Positions 17,094 to 24,817 of a stretch of DNA of 33,045 nucleotides are shown here, one piece after another. The position numbers were made by a program, and so were the translations under genes. Below the pieces are notes generated by a model. The model saw only the letters and a list, made by a program, of their open reading frames with translations, made no database searches and was not told where the DNA came from. Source of the stretch: an uncultured Lachnospiraceae bacterium (GTDB lineage Bacteria; Bacillota; Clostridia; Lachnospirales; Lachnospiraceae); NCBI GenBank assembly GCA_900313435.1, contig OMRF01000266.1:1-33045 (forward strand). Direction: 5' to 3'. Within the stretch, counting starts at the first letter, position 1. Every line of letters begins with the position of its first letter.

Positions 17094-18011
17094 CTATTCT
17101 GTTATGAGCTTTGGATTTTTTTCGTAGGTCCCGGAAAGGCTGTTCTCTGATATGTCCGGAGTGCCGTTCCGATAGACCGTGATCTGAACCTTGCTTATCC
17201 CGTCAAGCTCGCAGAGGGAATTCACAAGGGTATAGATCGAAACATCACGGGTTACACCTGTGACCTTCGTAAAATAGCTGCTGTCAAGATCCAGATAGCA
17301 GATGCCGTCAGAAGTCGAGACATGAAGGAATACCGAGGAATCGCTGATCACAGCGTTAAGTCCGGTTCCTACCGGCTCCTGGCAGAGGTTTTCTATAACA
17401 AGCCTCGCGAGATTCGTGTTTGAGCTGTAATGCACCCTTTTCTCGTAAGGAACAAGCCACTCCCCGTCCAAAGACGGATAATAGAGGAGCAGATCCCTGA
17501 TCTGAAGCGCCGCCTGACTGCTTCCGAAATCTCCTATGAAGGTATCCTTCGTCATGGCTCCTATCGTACGCCCCGTCGCATCCACAAGCACCGAATCGCC
17601 GACATAGAATGAAACACTCGAGACATCCTCGATCTGAAGCAGTGTCTTCACTATAGCCGCCCGGATCAAAGGTTCTCTGACAAGCGGGATATCCGAATAG
17701 CCCTCCGTAAAATATACGGAAAGTTTTGTTCCATCGGAAGAAAACTCTACAGACCTCACATCTACCTTCGCGGGTATGGGAGATTCGGAATTTCTCATCT
17801 CCTCATCGTCTCCAAGCTCATCAAGAAGGCTTTTCGCAAGTTCCTCCTTTGAATCGGGTACCTCGCCCTCAAATCTGCTTTCAACAAGGCGCGTCCCTGA
17901 CGAATCAATCCCGTAGATGATATAATCCCCTTCGCTCTTGCCGCAGGCTGATACAAAAAGGAGGATCACCATAAAGATAAAGGAACACAGCATTATCTTA
18001 AAAGTCTTCAT
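17094..18011 (-). CDS. lipoprotein with two GerMN domains
   Basis: A 305-residue predicted lipoprotein: signal peptide 1-22 and lipobox VSAC with Cys23. Two tandem GerMN-type modules follow (about 60-165 and 185-290), visible as matching VEF/VFL strand-helix units: RSVEFSSDGTKLSVYFTEGY then SVFLHVSTSDGICYLDLDSSYF. The start is the ATG at 18011, with GGAGGAG 7 bases upstream and the lipoprotein signal beginning directly after it. Longer in-frame starts would add a basic stretch encoded inside the kinase gene. It overlaps the kinase 3' end by 14 bases. GerMN proteins occur in spore germination (GerM) and beside the MtrAB system (LpqB). The position after a histidine kinase favours an LpqB-like accessory role, by inference. 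Confidence 0.85.
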   Translation of the reverse strand: MKTFKIMLCSFIFMVILLFVSACGKSEGDYIIYGIDSSGTRLVESRFEGEVPDSKEELAKSLLDELGDDEEMRNSESPIPAKVDVRSVEFSSDGTKLSVYFTEGYSDIPLVREPLIRAAIVKTLLQIEDVSSVSFYVGDSVLVDATGRTIGAMTKDTFIGDFGSSQAALQIRDLLLYYPSLDGEWLVPYEKRVHYSSNTNLARLVIENLCQEPVGTGLNAVISDSSVFLHVSTSDGICYLDLDSSYFTKVTGVTRDVSIYTLVNSLCELDGISKVQITVYRNGTPDISENSLSGTYEKNPKLITE

Positions 18012-19527
18012 TTTCCGTCTCCTCCGATGATGCGTCCTTTTCCTCCGAAATATATTTGAGAGGGACCCTGACTGCAAATCGTGTCCCTTCATTAAGCGTA
18101 CTCTTTACCTTGATCTCGCCCTTATGCATCCTGATGACGTTCTGGGTAATAGCAAGCCCGAGTCCCGTACCGCCTATCTCACGGCTGTGGGATTTGTCGG
18201 CTCTGTAAAATCTTTCGAAAATATGCGGAATACTCTCCTCAGGTATACCTATCCCGTTGTCCTCAACATGGATATAGAAATAACGATGGTCGGAATTGAG
18301 GCTCACATGCACGAAGCCTCCCTTTTTGTTGTACTTGATCGCGTTTTCCATAAGGTTTGAGAGCGCAAGTGAAAACTTTGTTTCGTCTACCTCTGCTACG
18401 ATAGGCCTGAAGGTCTCGAGGACAAGCTCCACCTTCGCCTTTTCTGCCAGAGGGGAAAGCCTCTTCATAAGAAGCTCTAAAAGGTCATTGATCCTGACCT
18501 GTGAGACCGATATATCGCCTGAGCCACGGTCAAAGCGCACAAGCGTAAGAAGATCATTGACGATCTTTGTTTCCCGATCGATCTCGCCGGTTATATCAGT
18601 CATAAATTCCCTGTACATATCGACAGGGACATCCTCCATAGAATTCAGGGAATCCGCCAGAACCTTCATTGAAGCAAGCGGGGTCTTCAGCTCATGAGAG
18701 ACATTTGAAACAAATTCCTGTCTGGAATCGTTCATGGTCTTCATCACTTCGGCATAGCTGTTGAAATGGCCGGATATCTCCGCCACCTCAGTGGTAGAGT
18801 TTTCCTTCAGGACCGGTTCCGAAAATCCCTTCTCAACATCCGCTATTTCGGACGCAAGCCGCCTCAAGGGAGTTGTCAGATGTTTAGACGCAAAAAGTGA
18901 GAGCATAAAGGCCGCGACAATGTCTAAGGCAAGGAAAAGGATCAGAAATGAGCCTTGGGAATTCTTGGAGAGCGCGGTATTCTCCATAGAGCAGACGAAC
19001 ATTATGACACCGGACACGGGAACAGTCCCTGCCCTCTTTACAGGAGCGGAGGTTGCGGTCTTACTATTACCTGTCTCCTCACTCTCTCCCGTTATGGGAA
19101 CACATACCGTCAGAAAATTGTTTACATTATCCCTTTCATAGGCGGTTGCCCCGTTTAAGGCTTTTACTGCGATGTCCCAGATCACCGTCCTTCCCTCATA
19201 GAGGGAATAAGTGTCCTTTATGACACGGAGGGTCTTGTCAAGTACGAGTATTCTGCCTGAAAGTGACTGCGCAACCGAATCAAGGGTGATATTTACCGCC
19301 TCATCAGTGGGACTCTTTAAGTACCCGCTGGTAAGTATATCATTGCCAAGTATCTGGGATTCGCCTGTAACAGAAAGAACCTCGGCCTTCTCAGCCTCGC
19401 TTTCATAGACGAAGGAAAAACCGAGTGAAAAGAGGATGCACGGGACTATCCCTATGAGAAGACCGAATACAAAGATACGGCTCCTCATGCTCTTAAAAAG
19501 ATTTTTGAGTGAGAAGTGTTTTTTCAA
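17998..19527 (-). CDS. membrane sensor histidine kinase (HAMP-HisKA-HATPase)
   Basis: A 509-residue kinase with membrane segments at about 18-41 and 194-213, enclosing an extracytoplasmic sensor of about 150 residues. HAMP lies at about 214-265. HisKA carries the phospho-acceptor His278 in SNVSHELKTPLASMK. The ATP-binding domain shows NLMENAIKYNKKGG, DNGIGIP and GTGLGLA. No PAS domain lies between HAMP and HisKA, unlike many WalK proteins. The frame starts with TTG at 19527, overlapping the regulator stop as TTGA. The ribosome binding site is poor, and an internal ATG at 19488 is a possible alternative. It is the partner of the preceding response regulator. Confidence 0.94.
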   Translation of the reverse strand: MKKHFSLKNLFKSMRSRIFVFGLLIGIVPCILFSLGFSFVYESEAEKAEVLSVTGESQILGNDILTSGYLKSPTDEAVNITLDSVAQSLSGRILVLDKTLRVIKDTYSLYEGRTVIWDIAVKALNGATAYERDNVNNFLTVCVPITGESEETGNSKTATSAPVKRAGTVPVSGVIMFVCSMENTALSKNSQGSFLILFLALDIVAAFMLSLFASKHLTTPLRRLASEIADVEKGFSEPVLKENSTTEVAEISGHFNSYAEVMKTMNDSRQEFVSNVSHELKTPLASMKVLADSLNSMEDVPVDMYREFMTDITGEIDRETKIVNDLLTLVRFDRGSGDISVSQVRINDLLELLMKRLSPLAEKAKVELVLETFRPIVAEVDETKFSLALSNLMENAIKYNKKGGFVHVSLNSDHRYFYIHVEDNGIGIPEESIPHIFERFYRADKSHSREIGGTGLGLAITQNVIRMHKGEIKVKSTLNEGTRFAVRVPLKYISEEKDASSEETENEDF

Positions 19528-20213
19528 GGCTTATAAAAATACCCGACACCCCATTTTGTCTGGATATAACGGGGTTCACCGGGGTTTTCTTCTATCTTTT
19601 CGCGAAGGCGCCTTACATGTACATCAACGGTACGGGCATCTCCCGGATAATCTGCGCCCCAGAGGGCCATAAGAAGATCATCCCTGGAGAATACCTTTCC
19701 GGGATTCGTCACAAAAAGGAAGAGCATATCAAATTCACGGGAGGTGAGATTGATCTCATTCTCTTTGACCATAAGCCGCCTGGAGCTCTTGTCGATCCAG
19801 ATGTCTCCGCTCTTGATCTCGGCGACTTCTTCACCCTTTTTGTCCGAGCCGAAACTCCGCCGCATGATGGCCTTGATCCGCGCCTTCACCTCAAGTATGT
19901 TGAAGGGCTTTGTGATATAGTCATCCGCCCCGTACTCAAGGCCGAGGATCTTGTCCATGTCATCGCCCTTCGCGGTAAGCATGACGATCGGCATGTCGGA
20001 AAACTCCCTTATCCTGCGGCAGACCTCGAAGCCGTCTACCTTCGGGAGCATGACATCGAGGAGTACCATATCATAACGGGTCTTCTCACTAAGATCGAGA
20101 GCCTCCTGCCCGTCATAAGCACAATCGACCTCCATGCCGTCCTGCTCGAGGGAAAACTTTATTCCCTTGACTATCAGCTTTTCATCATCAACGACAAGAA
20201 CTCTTTTTGACAT
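19524..20213 (-). CDS. OmpR/PhoB-family response regulator, WalR/MtrA-like
   Basis: A 229-residue regulator. The receiver domain has the acidic pair Asp9-Asp10, phospho-acceptor Asp53 (LLDVMLPKVDG), Thr80 and Lys102 (YITKPF). The winged-helix domain (about 130-229) ends with GDARTVDVHVRRLREKIE, almost the recognition helix I recall for Bacillus WalR (GDVRTVDVTVRRLREKIE), followed by GVGYFY. The likely DNA target is therefore a TGTWAH direct repeat, and one occurs in the operon's own promoter. It follows comEA by 12 bases and overlaps the kinase gene. Whether it is the essential WalR orthologue or a paralogue cannot be decided here. The YycHIJ genes normally beside WalRK are absent. Confidence 0.93.
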   Translation of the reverse strand: MSKRVLVVDDEKLIVKGIKFSLEQDGMEVDCAYDGQEALDLSEKTRYDMVLLDVMLPKVDGFEVCRRIREFSDMPIVMLTAKGDDMDKILGLEYGADDYITKPFNILEVKARIKAIMRRSFGSDKKGEEVAEIKSGDIWIDKSSRRLMVKENEINLTSREFDMLFLFVTNPGKVFSRDDLLMALWGADYPGDARTVDVHVRRLREKIEENPGEPRYIQTKWGVGYFYKP

Positions 20214-20225
20214 AACAAACCTGCA

Positions 20226-20834
20226 CTATACCGTTATCTGATCCTTTATCTTTTCATAAAGACCGCTTTTTATGCCACTGATCTTTGTGATATCCTCAAT
20301 GCTCCTGAAGGGACCGTTCTTCTGACGAAAATCGACTATAAGCTTCGCTTTTGCTTCTCCTATCCCGGGAAGCGTCATGAGAGCTTTAGAGTCTGCCGTA
20401 TTGATATTGACCTTTGTGCCCCCTGCATCGCCCAAAGAAGCCTCTGAAATCGTTTCTTCCTCGCCCTCTCTCGGGACATATATCTTTTCCCCGTCACTTG
20501 CGACAGCCGCCTGATTAAGCCCGCTTATATCCGCGTCATTTGACAGTCCGCCGGCAAGCGCTATGAGCGAGAAGACCCTTGTGCCCTTTTCAACCTCAAA
20601 TACACCGGGAGCCATCACGGCACCCCTGACCTCAACAAAGATACTCTCCTCTTTTTTCGAAGACACCCTTGAAGTATCCGAATCAAGAGTATCCGTGGAG
20701 GATATTCTTTCAGTATCGCTCTTTGCCGTGCCATTACTGTCTTCAAAATATGAGGTATTCCCGCAGGATGTCAGAAAGAAGACAGAAAGAGAAAGCGATA
20801 CGACAAAAAGCTTAAAAAATATACCGGTTTTCAA
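20226..20834 (-). CDS. comEA: ComEA-type DNA-binding competence lipoprotein (SLBB + helix-hairpin-helix)
   Basis: DNA receptor that holds incoming double-stranded DNA at the membrane. The chosen start is TTG at 20834 (202 residues). AAAGGA lies 8 bases upstream, and the product begins MKTG with a clean signal ending in lipobox LTSC (Cys24). A longer ATG start at 20876 would begin within a few bases of the predicted transcript start and lacks a ribosome binding site. After a Ser/Asp-rich linker come an SLBB domain (about 65-122, VEVRGAVMAPGVFEV) and a ComEA helix-hairpin-helix (141-202, VNINTADSKALMTLPGIG). Family members are usually anchored by a transmembrane helix, so a lipid anchor is a variation. 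It is first in the operon with the two-component genes and comEC. Confidence 0.9.
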   Translation of the reverse strand: MKTGIFFKLFVVSLSLSVFFLTSCGNTSYFEDSNGTAKSDTERISSTDTLDSDTSRVSSKKEESIFVEVRGAVMAPGVFEVEKGTRVFSLIALAGGLSNDADISGLNQAAVASDGEKIYVPREGEEETISEASLGDAGGTKVNINTADSKALMTLPGIGEAKAKLIVDFRQKNGPFRSIEDITKISGIKSGLYEKIKDQITV

Positions 20835-20891
20835 AACAGGATTCCTTTCCAAAGTAAGAAAAGAAAGCCTGCTCATCCTGACCGGTATATT
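20818..20891 (-). repeat. inverted repeat around the comEA start (possible leader fold)
   Basis: AATATACCGGT and ACCGGTATATT form perfect 11-base arms (20818-20828 and 20881-20891). On the minus strand the inner pair CAGGAT/ATCCTG extends the stem. The TTG start of comEA falls in an 8-base one-sided bulge (TTTTGAAA) between the two helices. The fold needs a transcript start upstream of about 20890. Confidence 0.6.
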
Positions 20892-20916
20892 CTAACATAT
20901 TACAAAATTATTACAA
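20889..20916 (-). promoter_or_regulatory. promoter of the comEA-RR-HK-GerMN-comEC operon
   Basis: TTGTAA (20911-20916), 16 bases and TAGAAT (20889-20894), minus strand. An alternative phasing uses TTGAAA about 17 bases before TGTAAT (20899-20904), which would start transcription about ten bases earlier. It lies just outside the 3' end of argD. No terminator for argD is visible, so read-through from the arg operon is also possible. Confidence 0.5.
20899..20915 (-). promoter_or_regulatory. WalR-type operator TGTAAT-N5-TGTAAT
   Basis: A perfect direct repeat of TGTAAT separated by AATTT, 11-base period, matching the WalR consensus TGTWAH-N5-TGTWAH. It overlaps the predicted -35 and spacer of the operon that encodes a regulator with a WalR-like recognition helix. 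Autoregulation is inferred. Confidence 0.6.
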
Positions 20917-20923
20917 TTGTTTT

Positions 20924-22114
20924 TCAAAGAAGTTTTGATAATATTTCCTTCATCCTGTCAAAATCCTCTTTTTCGGCGATCAAAGGAGGCAGCATCCTGA
21001 CCACATTGCCTTCTGCCGTAAGGAGAACGAGCCCCTCCTGAAGGGCTTTTGAAACGATATCGCCCGCCTTAACGGAAGGGTCGATCAAAAGTCCCTGAAT
21101 GAAGCCGTCTCCGCGGTGTTCCTTCACTATGGAAGATCCCTTCGTAATCTCTTCAAGCACCTCCTCAAAATAAGGAGTAAGCTCTTTAACATGCTCTCTC
21201 ACCTTTCGCTCCTTCATCAGCCTGATGGAAAGTGATATGGCAAATGTGCTTAAGGGATTTCCGCCGTAGGTTGAACCATGGTCCCCGGGCTTTAAGGAGT
21301 TTTCGGCGACACGCTCAGTAACGAGGAAGGCTCCCGCCGGAAGTCCGAGTCCTATTGCCTTTGCGGTAGTAAGTATATCAGGCATTACGCCATATTTCTG
21401 GAAGGTATAGAATTCACCGGTCCTGCACATCCCGCACTGTATCTCGTCTAGGATCAGGAGAATGTCGTTCTCGTCGCAGAGCCTTCTGACCCCCTTCAAA
21501 AACGCCTCTGTCGCGGGATGTATGCCACCCTCTCCCTGCAGCGTCTCCATGATTATCGCGCAGGTCCTTTTGTCTATCAGTTTCTCAACCGAGGAAAGGT
21601 CATTAAAGTCAGCAAAGCTTACTCCATCCACCAAAGGATAGAAGGGAGACCTGTAAGAGTCAGTCCCCGTAACGGAGAGGGAACCCATGGTCCTTCCGTG
21701 AAAGGAGGAATTCATGGCTATGATCCTCGCATCATTCTTCCCCGTCCGGTTAAAGTAATACCTCTTTGCGGTCTTTAAAGCACCTTCGACAGCCTCGGCG
21801 CCGCTGTTCGTAAAGAAGACCCGATCAAGCCCAGATATCTCCTTCACTGCTGCCGCGGCCTTTATGAGAGGCTCTGTATAATAGAGGTTTGATACATGAA
21901 CGAGCTTTTCAAGCTGTGATGAAATCTCACCTGCTATCTCTTTGTCACCGTAGCCGAAGGCGTTCACCCCGATGCCTGATGCGAAGTCGAGGTACCTTTT
22001 TCCTTCATTGTCGAAAAGATACATGCCCTCTCCGCTTGAAAAGACTACGGGAAACCGGTTATAGACCCCGATCAGATCCTCATTTGCCTTCTTTATGGCC
22101 TCATCCTTTGTCAT
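20924..22114 (-). CDS. argD: acetylornithine aminotransferase
   Basis: PLP enzyme that converts N-acetylglutamate semialdehyde to N-acetylornithine with glutamate as amino donor. The 396 residues are typical of class III aminotransferases: LDFASGIGVNAFGY near the N-terminus, TNSGAEAVEGALKTAKRYY, SSFHGRTMGSLSVTG, LILDEIQCG (about 220-228) and TTAKAIGLGLPAGAF with the PLP lysine Lys252. A GGAAGGAG site lies inside the end of argB. It is the last gene of argC-GNAT-argJ-argB-argD, 2 bases after argB. No terminator follows before the comEA promoter. Confidence 0.96.
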   Translation of the reverse strand: MTKDEAIKKANEDLIGVYNRFPVVFSSGEGMYLFDNEGKRYLDFASGIGVNAFGYGDKEIAGEISSQLEKLVHVSNLYYTEPLIKAAAAVKEISGLDRVFFTNSGAEAVEGALKTAKRYYFNRTGKNDARIIAMNSSFHGRTMGSLSVTGTDSYRSPFYPLVDGVSFADFNDLSSVEKLIDKRTCAIIMETLQGEGGIHPATEAFLKGVRRLCDENDILLILDEIQCGMCRTGEFYTFQKYGVMPDILTTAKAIGLGLPAGAFLVTERVAENSLKPGDHGSTYGGNPLSTFAISLSIRLMKERKVREHVKELTPYFEEVLEEITKGSSIVKEHRGDGFIQGLLIDPSVKAGDIVSKALQEGLVLLTAEGNVVRMLPPLIAEKEDFDRMKEILSKLL

Positions 22115-22116
22115 CC

Positions 22117-23034
22117 CTATACTCTCCTTCCTTCAGGATCGTAGAATTTCTCGTCCCTGTCGTGAAGTATCGCCGTCCCTATGCCCTTGTTCGTAAATAT
22201 CTCAAGCAGAAGGCAGTGAACTATCCTGCCGTCAAGGATATGCACTCTTGAAACACCGTTCTCTACCGCATGTATGCAGTTCATTATCTTGGGAAGCATC
22301 CCGCCTGAGATAGTGCCGTCCTCTATGAGCTCTCTTGCCTCCTGGACCGTGATCTCGGATATGAGCGATGACGGATCGTTTACATCCCGAAGGATCCCCG
22401 GCTCATCCGTAAGAAATGCAAGCTTTTCAGCCTTTATAGCCTCCGCTATGGCGCAGGCGGCATCATCCGCGTTGATGTTATAGGTATTGAACTCGTTGTC
22501 CAGTCCAAGAGGACACACTATGGGAAGGAAGTCCTTCTCAAGCAGGTCAAGGAGGATCTTGGGAGAAACCTTTGTGATCTCTCCAACAAAGCCTATATCC
22601 TCACCGCTCTTTGAAAACTTTTTCTTTACGGTAAGCATACGCCCGTCCTTGCCGCTTATCCCCACGGCATTCACTCCGAGAGACTGGACCATTGAAACTA
22701 GGGACTTGTTCACACGGTTTAAGACCATCTCGGCAACTTCCATGGTCTCTTCATCGGTCTTTCGAAGTCCGTCCACAAACTCGCTCTCATGCCCCATAAT
22801 CTTAACCCATCTGCTTATGTCCTTTCCGCCTCCGTGGACTATGACGGGCTTGAAGCCTACGAGTTTCAAGAGCGTTACGTCCCTGATAACTTCATTCTTA
22901 AGAGTTTCGTCAAGCATGGCGGAGCCGCCGTACTTCACAACTATTATCCTCCTGTTGAAGCGCTGTATGTACGGAAGCGCCTCAACAAGTATCCCTGCCT
23001 TTTCCTGAAGATCAAGTATCTCTTCGTTATTCAA
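22117..23034 (-). CDS. argB: acetylglutamate kinase
   Basis: Phosphorylates N-acetylglutamate, the step usually inhibited by arginine in organisms with the ArgJ cycle. The 305 residues have the amino-acid-kinase fold: VVKYGGSAM at about 33-41, VIVHGGGKDISRW, GISGKDGRMLTVKK, NINADDAACAIAEAIKAEKL and FLTDEPGIL. The start is TTG at 23034, with GAAGGAG 7 bases upstream. The N-terminal helix (NNEEILDLQEKAGILVEALPYI) is of the kind linked to hexameric, arginine-sensitive enzymes, so feedback inhibition is plausible. It lies 16 bases after argJ and 2 bases before argD. Confidence 0.96.
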   Translation of the reverse strand: MNNEEILDLQEKAGILVEALPYIQRFNRRIIVVKYGGSAMLDETLKNEVIRDVTLLKLVGFKPVIVHGGGKDISRWVKIMGHESEFVDGLRKTDEETMEVAEMVLNRVNKSLVSMVQSLGVNAVGISGKDGRMLTVKKKFSKSGEDIGFVGEITKVSPKILLDLLEKDFLPIVCPLGLDNEFNTYNINADDAACAIAEAIKAEKLAFLTDEPGILRDVNDPSSLISEITVQEARELIEDGTISGGMLPKIMNCIHAVENGVSRVHILDGRIVHCLLLEIFTNKGIGTAILHDRDEKFYDPEGRRV

Positions 23035-23050
23035 AACTTATCTCCTTCTT

Positions 23051-24334
23051 CTAAGAGCGATAATCGCCGTTTATCTTCACATAATCGTATGTAAGGTCAC
23101 ATCCAAAGGCTCTGGCTTCTTCATGCCCCGCCTTCATATCGCAGACTATGATAACATGCTTCCCTGACAAAATCTTAGTCGCCTTTTCTTCGCTGTAGTC
23201 CGTTGCGACACCGTCACGCACAAGAATATAGCCTGGAAGCTCGTAAGAATAATCCTTTCCCTGCGCTTCAGATGACAGTTCCTCTTTCGGCCCCGCGCCC
23301 GAAAGGATATAGATGTCCGTATGATCGGGATCGAAGGAGACCCCGGAGTAACCCATGGCGCACATTATCCTTCCCCAGTTCGCATCGTTTCCGAAGACGG
23401 CCGCCTTTATCAGATTTGAACATATCACGCTTTTTGAAAGCGTGACCGCGTCATCATAAGATTGGGCATTTATGACCCTGCACTCCATAAGCTTTGTAGC
23501 GCCCTCGCCATCCTGCGCCATAGACATGGCAAGGAACTTGGTCACGACAGAAAGGGCTGAAAGAAAGATTTTATAGCCCTCCTCGTTTTCGCCCGTTATC
23601 CTTTTATTTTCGGAAAGACCGTTCGAAAGCAGGAAACAGCTGTCATTCGTAGACGTATCACCATCTACGGAGATCATATTAAAGCTCTTTTGAACGCATG
23701 TTAAGAGTGCCTTTTGAAGGAGCTGCCTTTCCATGTCAACATCGGTCGTTATGAAGGAGAGCATCGTACACATATTGGGATGGATCATCCCTGATCCCTT
23801 TGTCATAGCGCCTATCGTAACTTCCTTCCCGTCTATCTCAAAGGAGACTGCTACCTCCTTTTCATGGGTATCTGTCGTAAGGATGGCGCGGGCCGCCTTA
23901 AGTGCAGCTTCACTGCCCCTTTCAAGGCTTCCCTTCATGATATCGATGCCGTTTTTTATCTTTTCAATGTCGATCTTCTGTCCGATGACACCGGTTGATG
24001 CGACAAGAACCGAGTCATCCGGAAGGGAAAGCGCTTCTTTTACCTTCCTTCCGGTCTCATCACAGATCTTCATTCCGTCCTCACCACATGAAGCATTAGC
24101 GATGCCTGTATTTACAACTACGGCAGAGATACGTGCTTCTTTCTTAAGGAGCGCCATATCATACTTCACCGGCGCTGCCTTCGCTACATTCGAGGTAAAG
24201 GTTCCCGCATAGTCGCAGGGCGTCTCCGAATAGATGAGAGCCATATCGGGGTGATCCTCATACTTGATCCCCGCTGCACAGGATGAGACCAGAAAGCCCT
24301 TCGGCGCGGTAACGCCGCCTTCAACTATCTTCAT
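23051..24334 (-). CDS. argJ: glutamate N-acetyltransferase / amino-acid acetyltransferase
   Basis: Transfers the acetyl group from N-acetylornithine to glutamate, and in bifunctional members also makes N-acetylglutamate from acetyl-CoA. The 427-residue precursor should cleave itself before Thr190 in NMCTMLSF. The residue before the nucleophilic threonine is Cys instead of the usual Ala, while KGSGMI just before and FITTD just after are conserved. Other family segments are GVTAPKGF, STGVIG and a conserved FGNDANWGRI. The C-terminal end is intact. It lies between the GNAT gene and argB with short gaps. Cleavage with a Cys-Thr pair is expected to work but is not proven here. Confidence 0.95.
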   Translation of the reverse strand: MKIVEGGVTAPKGFLVSSCAAGIKYEDHPDMALIYSETPCDYAGTFTSNVAKAAPVKYDMALLKKEARISAVVVNTGIANASCGEDGMKICDETGRKVKEALSLPDDSVLVASTGVIGQKIDIEKIKNGIDIMKGSLERGSEAALKAARAILTTDTHEKEVAVSFEIDGKEVTIGAMTKGSGMIHPNMCTMLSFITTDVDMERQLLQKALLTCVQKSFNMISVDGDTSTNDSCFLLSNGLSENKRITGENEEGYKIFLSALSVVTKFLAMSMAQDGEGATKLMECRVINAQSYDDAVTLSKSVICSNLIKAAVFGNDANWGRIMCAMGYSGVSFDPDHTDIYILSGAGPKEELSSEAQGKDYSYELPGYILVRDGVATDYSEEKATKILSGKHVIIVCDMKAGHEEARAFGCDLTYDYVKINGDYRS

Positions 24335-24349
24335 AACAAACTCTTTTCC

Positions 24350-24817
24350 TTATTCGTTGAAATGTGTGATATTGTCGTCATTGAGCGGCATCTCGTAATA
24401 GTTGATGTCGCCCCGCTCGATAAAGCCCTCCGCGTTCCAGAAGAGGTTTCCGACCTCGTTTCCCTTGAAGGCTATGAGGGTAACTTTGTTTATATGCTCT
24501 CTCTTGAGCGCGTCCATCGCGTATTGCACCATCGCGCGCCCTATCCCCCGCCGCCTGAAGTCACTGGAAACACAGACATGATAGAAACAGGCATTTCGTC
24601 CGTCGGAGCCGCATAGTATGGATCCTACTATGGTCCCGTCGGGAAGACAGGCCACTATCGAAGTCTTCGGATTTCTCCTTATGAAGCGTTCCACAAACTC
24701 CTCTGAGTCGTCTATAGTCCTGATGCCAAAGCCCTTGATAGTCATCCAAAGCGCCCTGACATTTGTTATATCGTCTGTCGTCATGGGACGGACATAATAC
24801 AGGGTCTCACTTTTCAA
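24350..24817 (-). CDS. GNAT-family N-acetyltransferase inside the arg operon
   Basis: A 155-residue single-domain GNAT protein. The acetyl-CoA pyrophosphate loop is RRRGIGRAM (88-96), preceded by the strand FYHVCVSSDF. The C-terminal GNEVGNLFWNAEGFIERGD resembles motif B. It starts with TTG at 24817, overlapping the argC stop as TTGA, with AGGTGG 7 bases upstream, and runs into argJ after 15 bases. Its position makes a short ArgA-like N-acetylglutamate synthase possible, which would prime the ArgJ cycle. However, GNAT sequences alone do not give the substrate, and a protein or small-molecule acetyltransferase is equally compatible. Confidence 0.85.
   Translation of the reverse strand: MKSETLYYVRPMTTDDITNVRALWMTIKGFGIRTIDDSEEFVERFIRRNPKTSIVACLPDGTIVGSILCGSDGRNACFYHVCVSSDFRRRGIGRAMVQYAMDALKREHINKVTLIAFKGNEVGNLFWNAEGFIERGDINYYEMPLNDDNITHFNE

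Noticed and set aside
18012..18092. Longer N-terminus for the GerMN lipoprotein
   Set aside because: It adds a basic stretch encoded in the kinase frame's 3' end and hides the signal peptide. The ATG at 18011 has a strong ribosome binding site.
19509..20210. Plus-strand open frame of 233 codons opposite the response regulator
   Set aside because: It mirrors the regulator gene almost end to end. The regulator has every catalytic residue, and the mirror frame has no recognisable domain.
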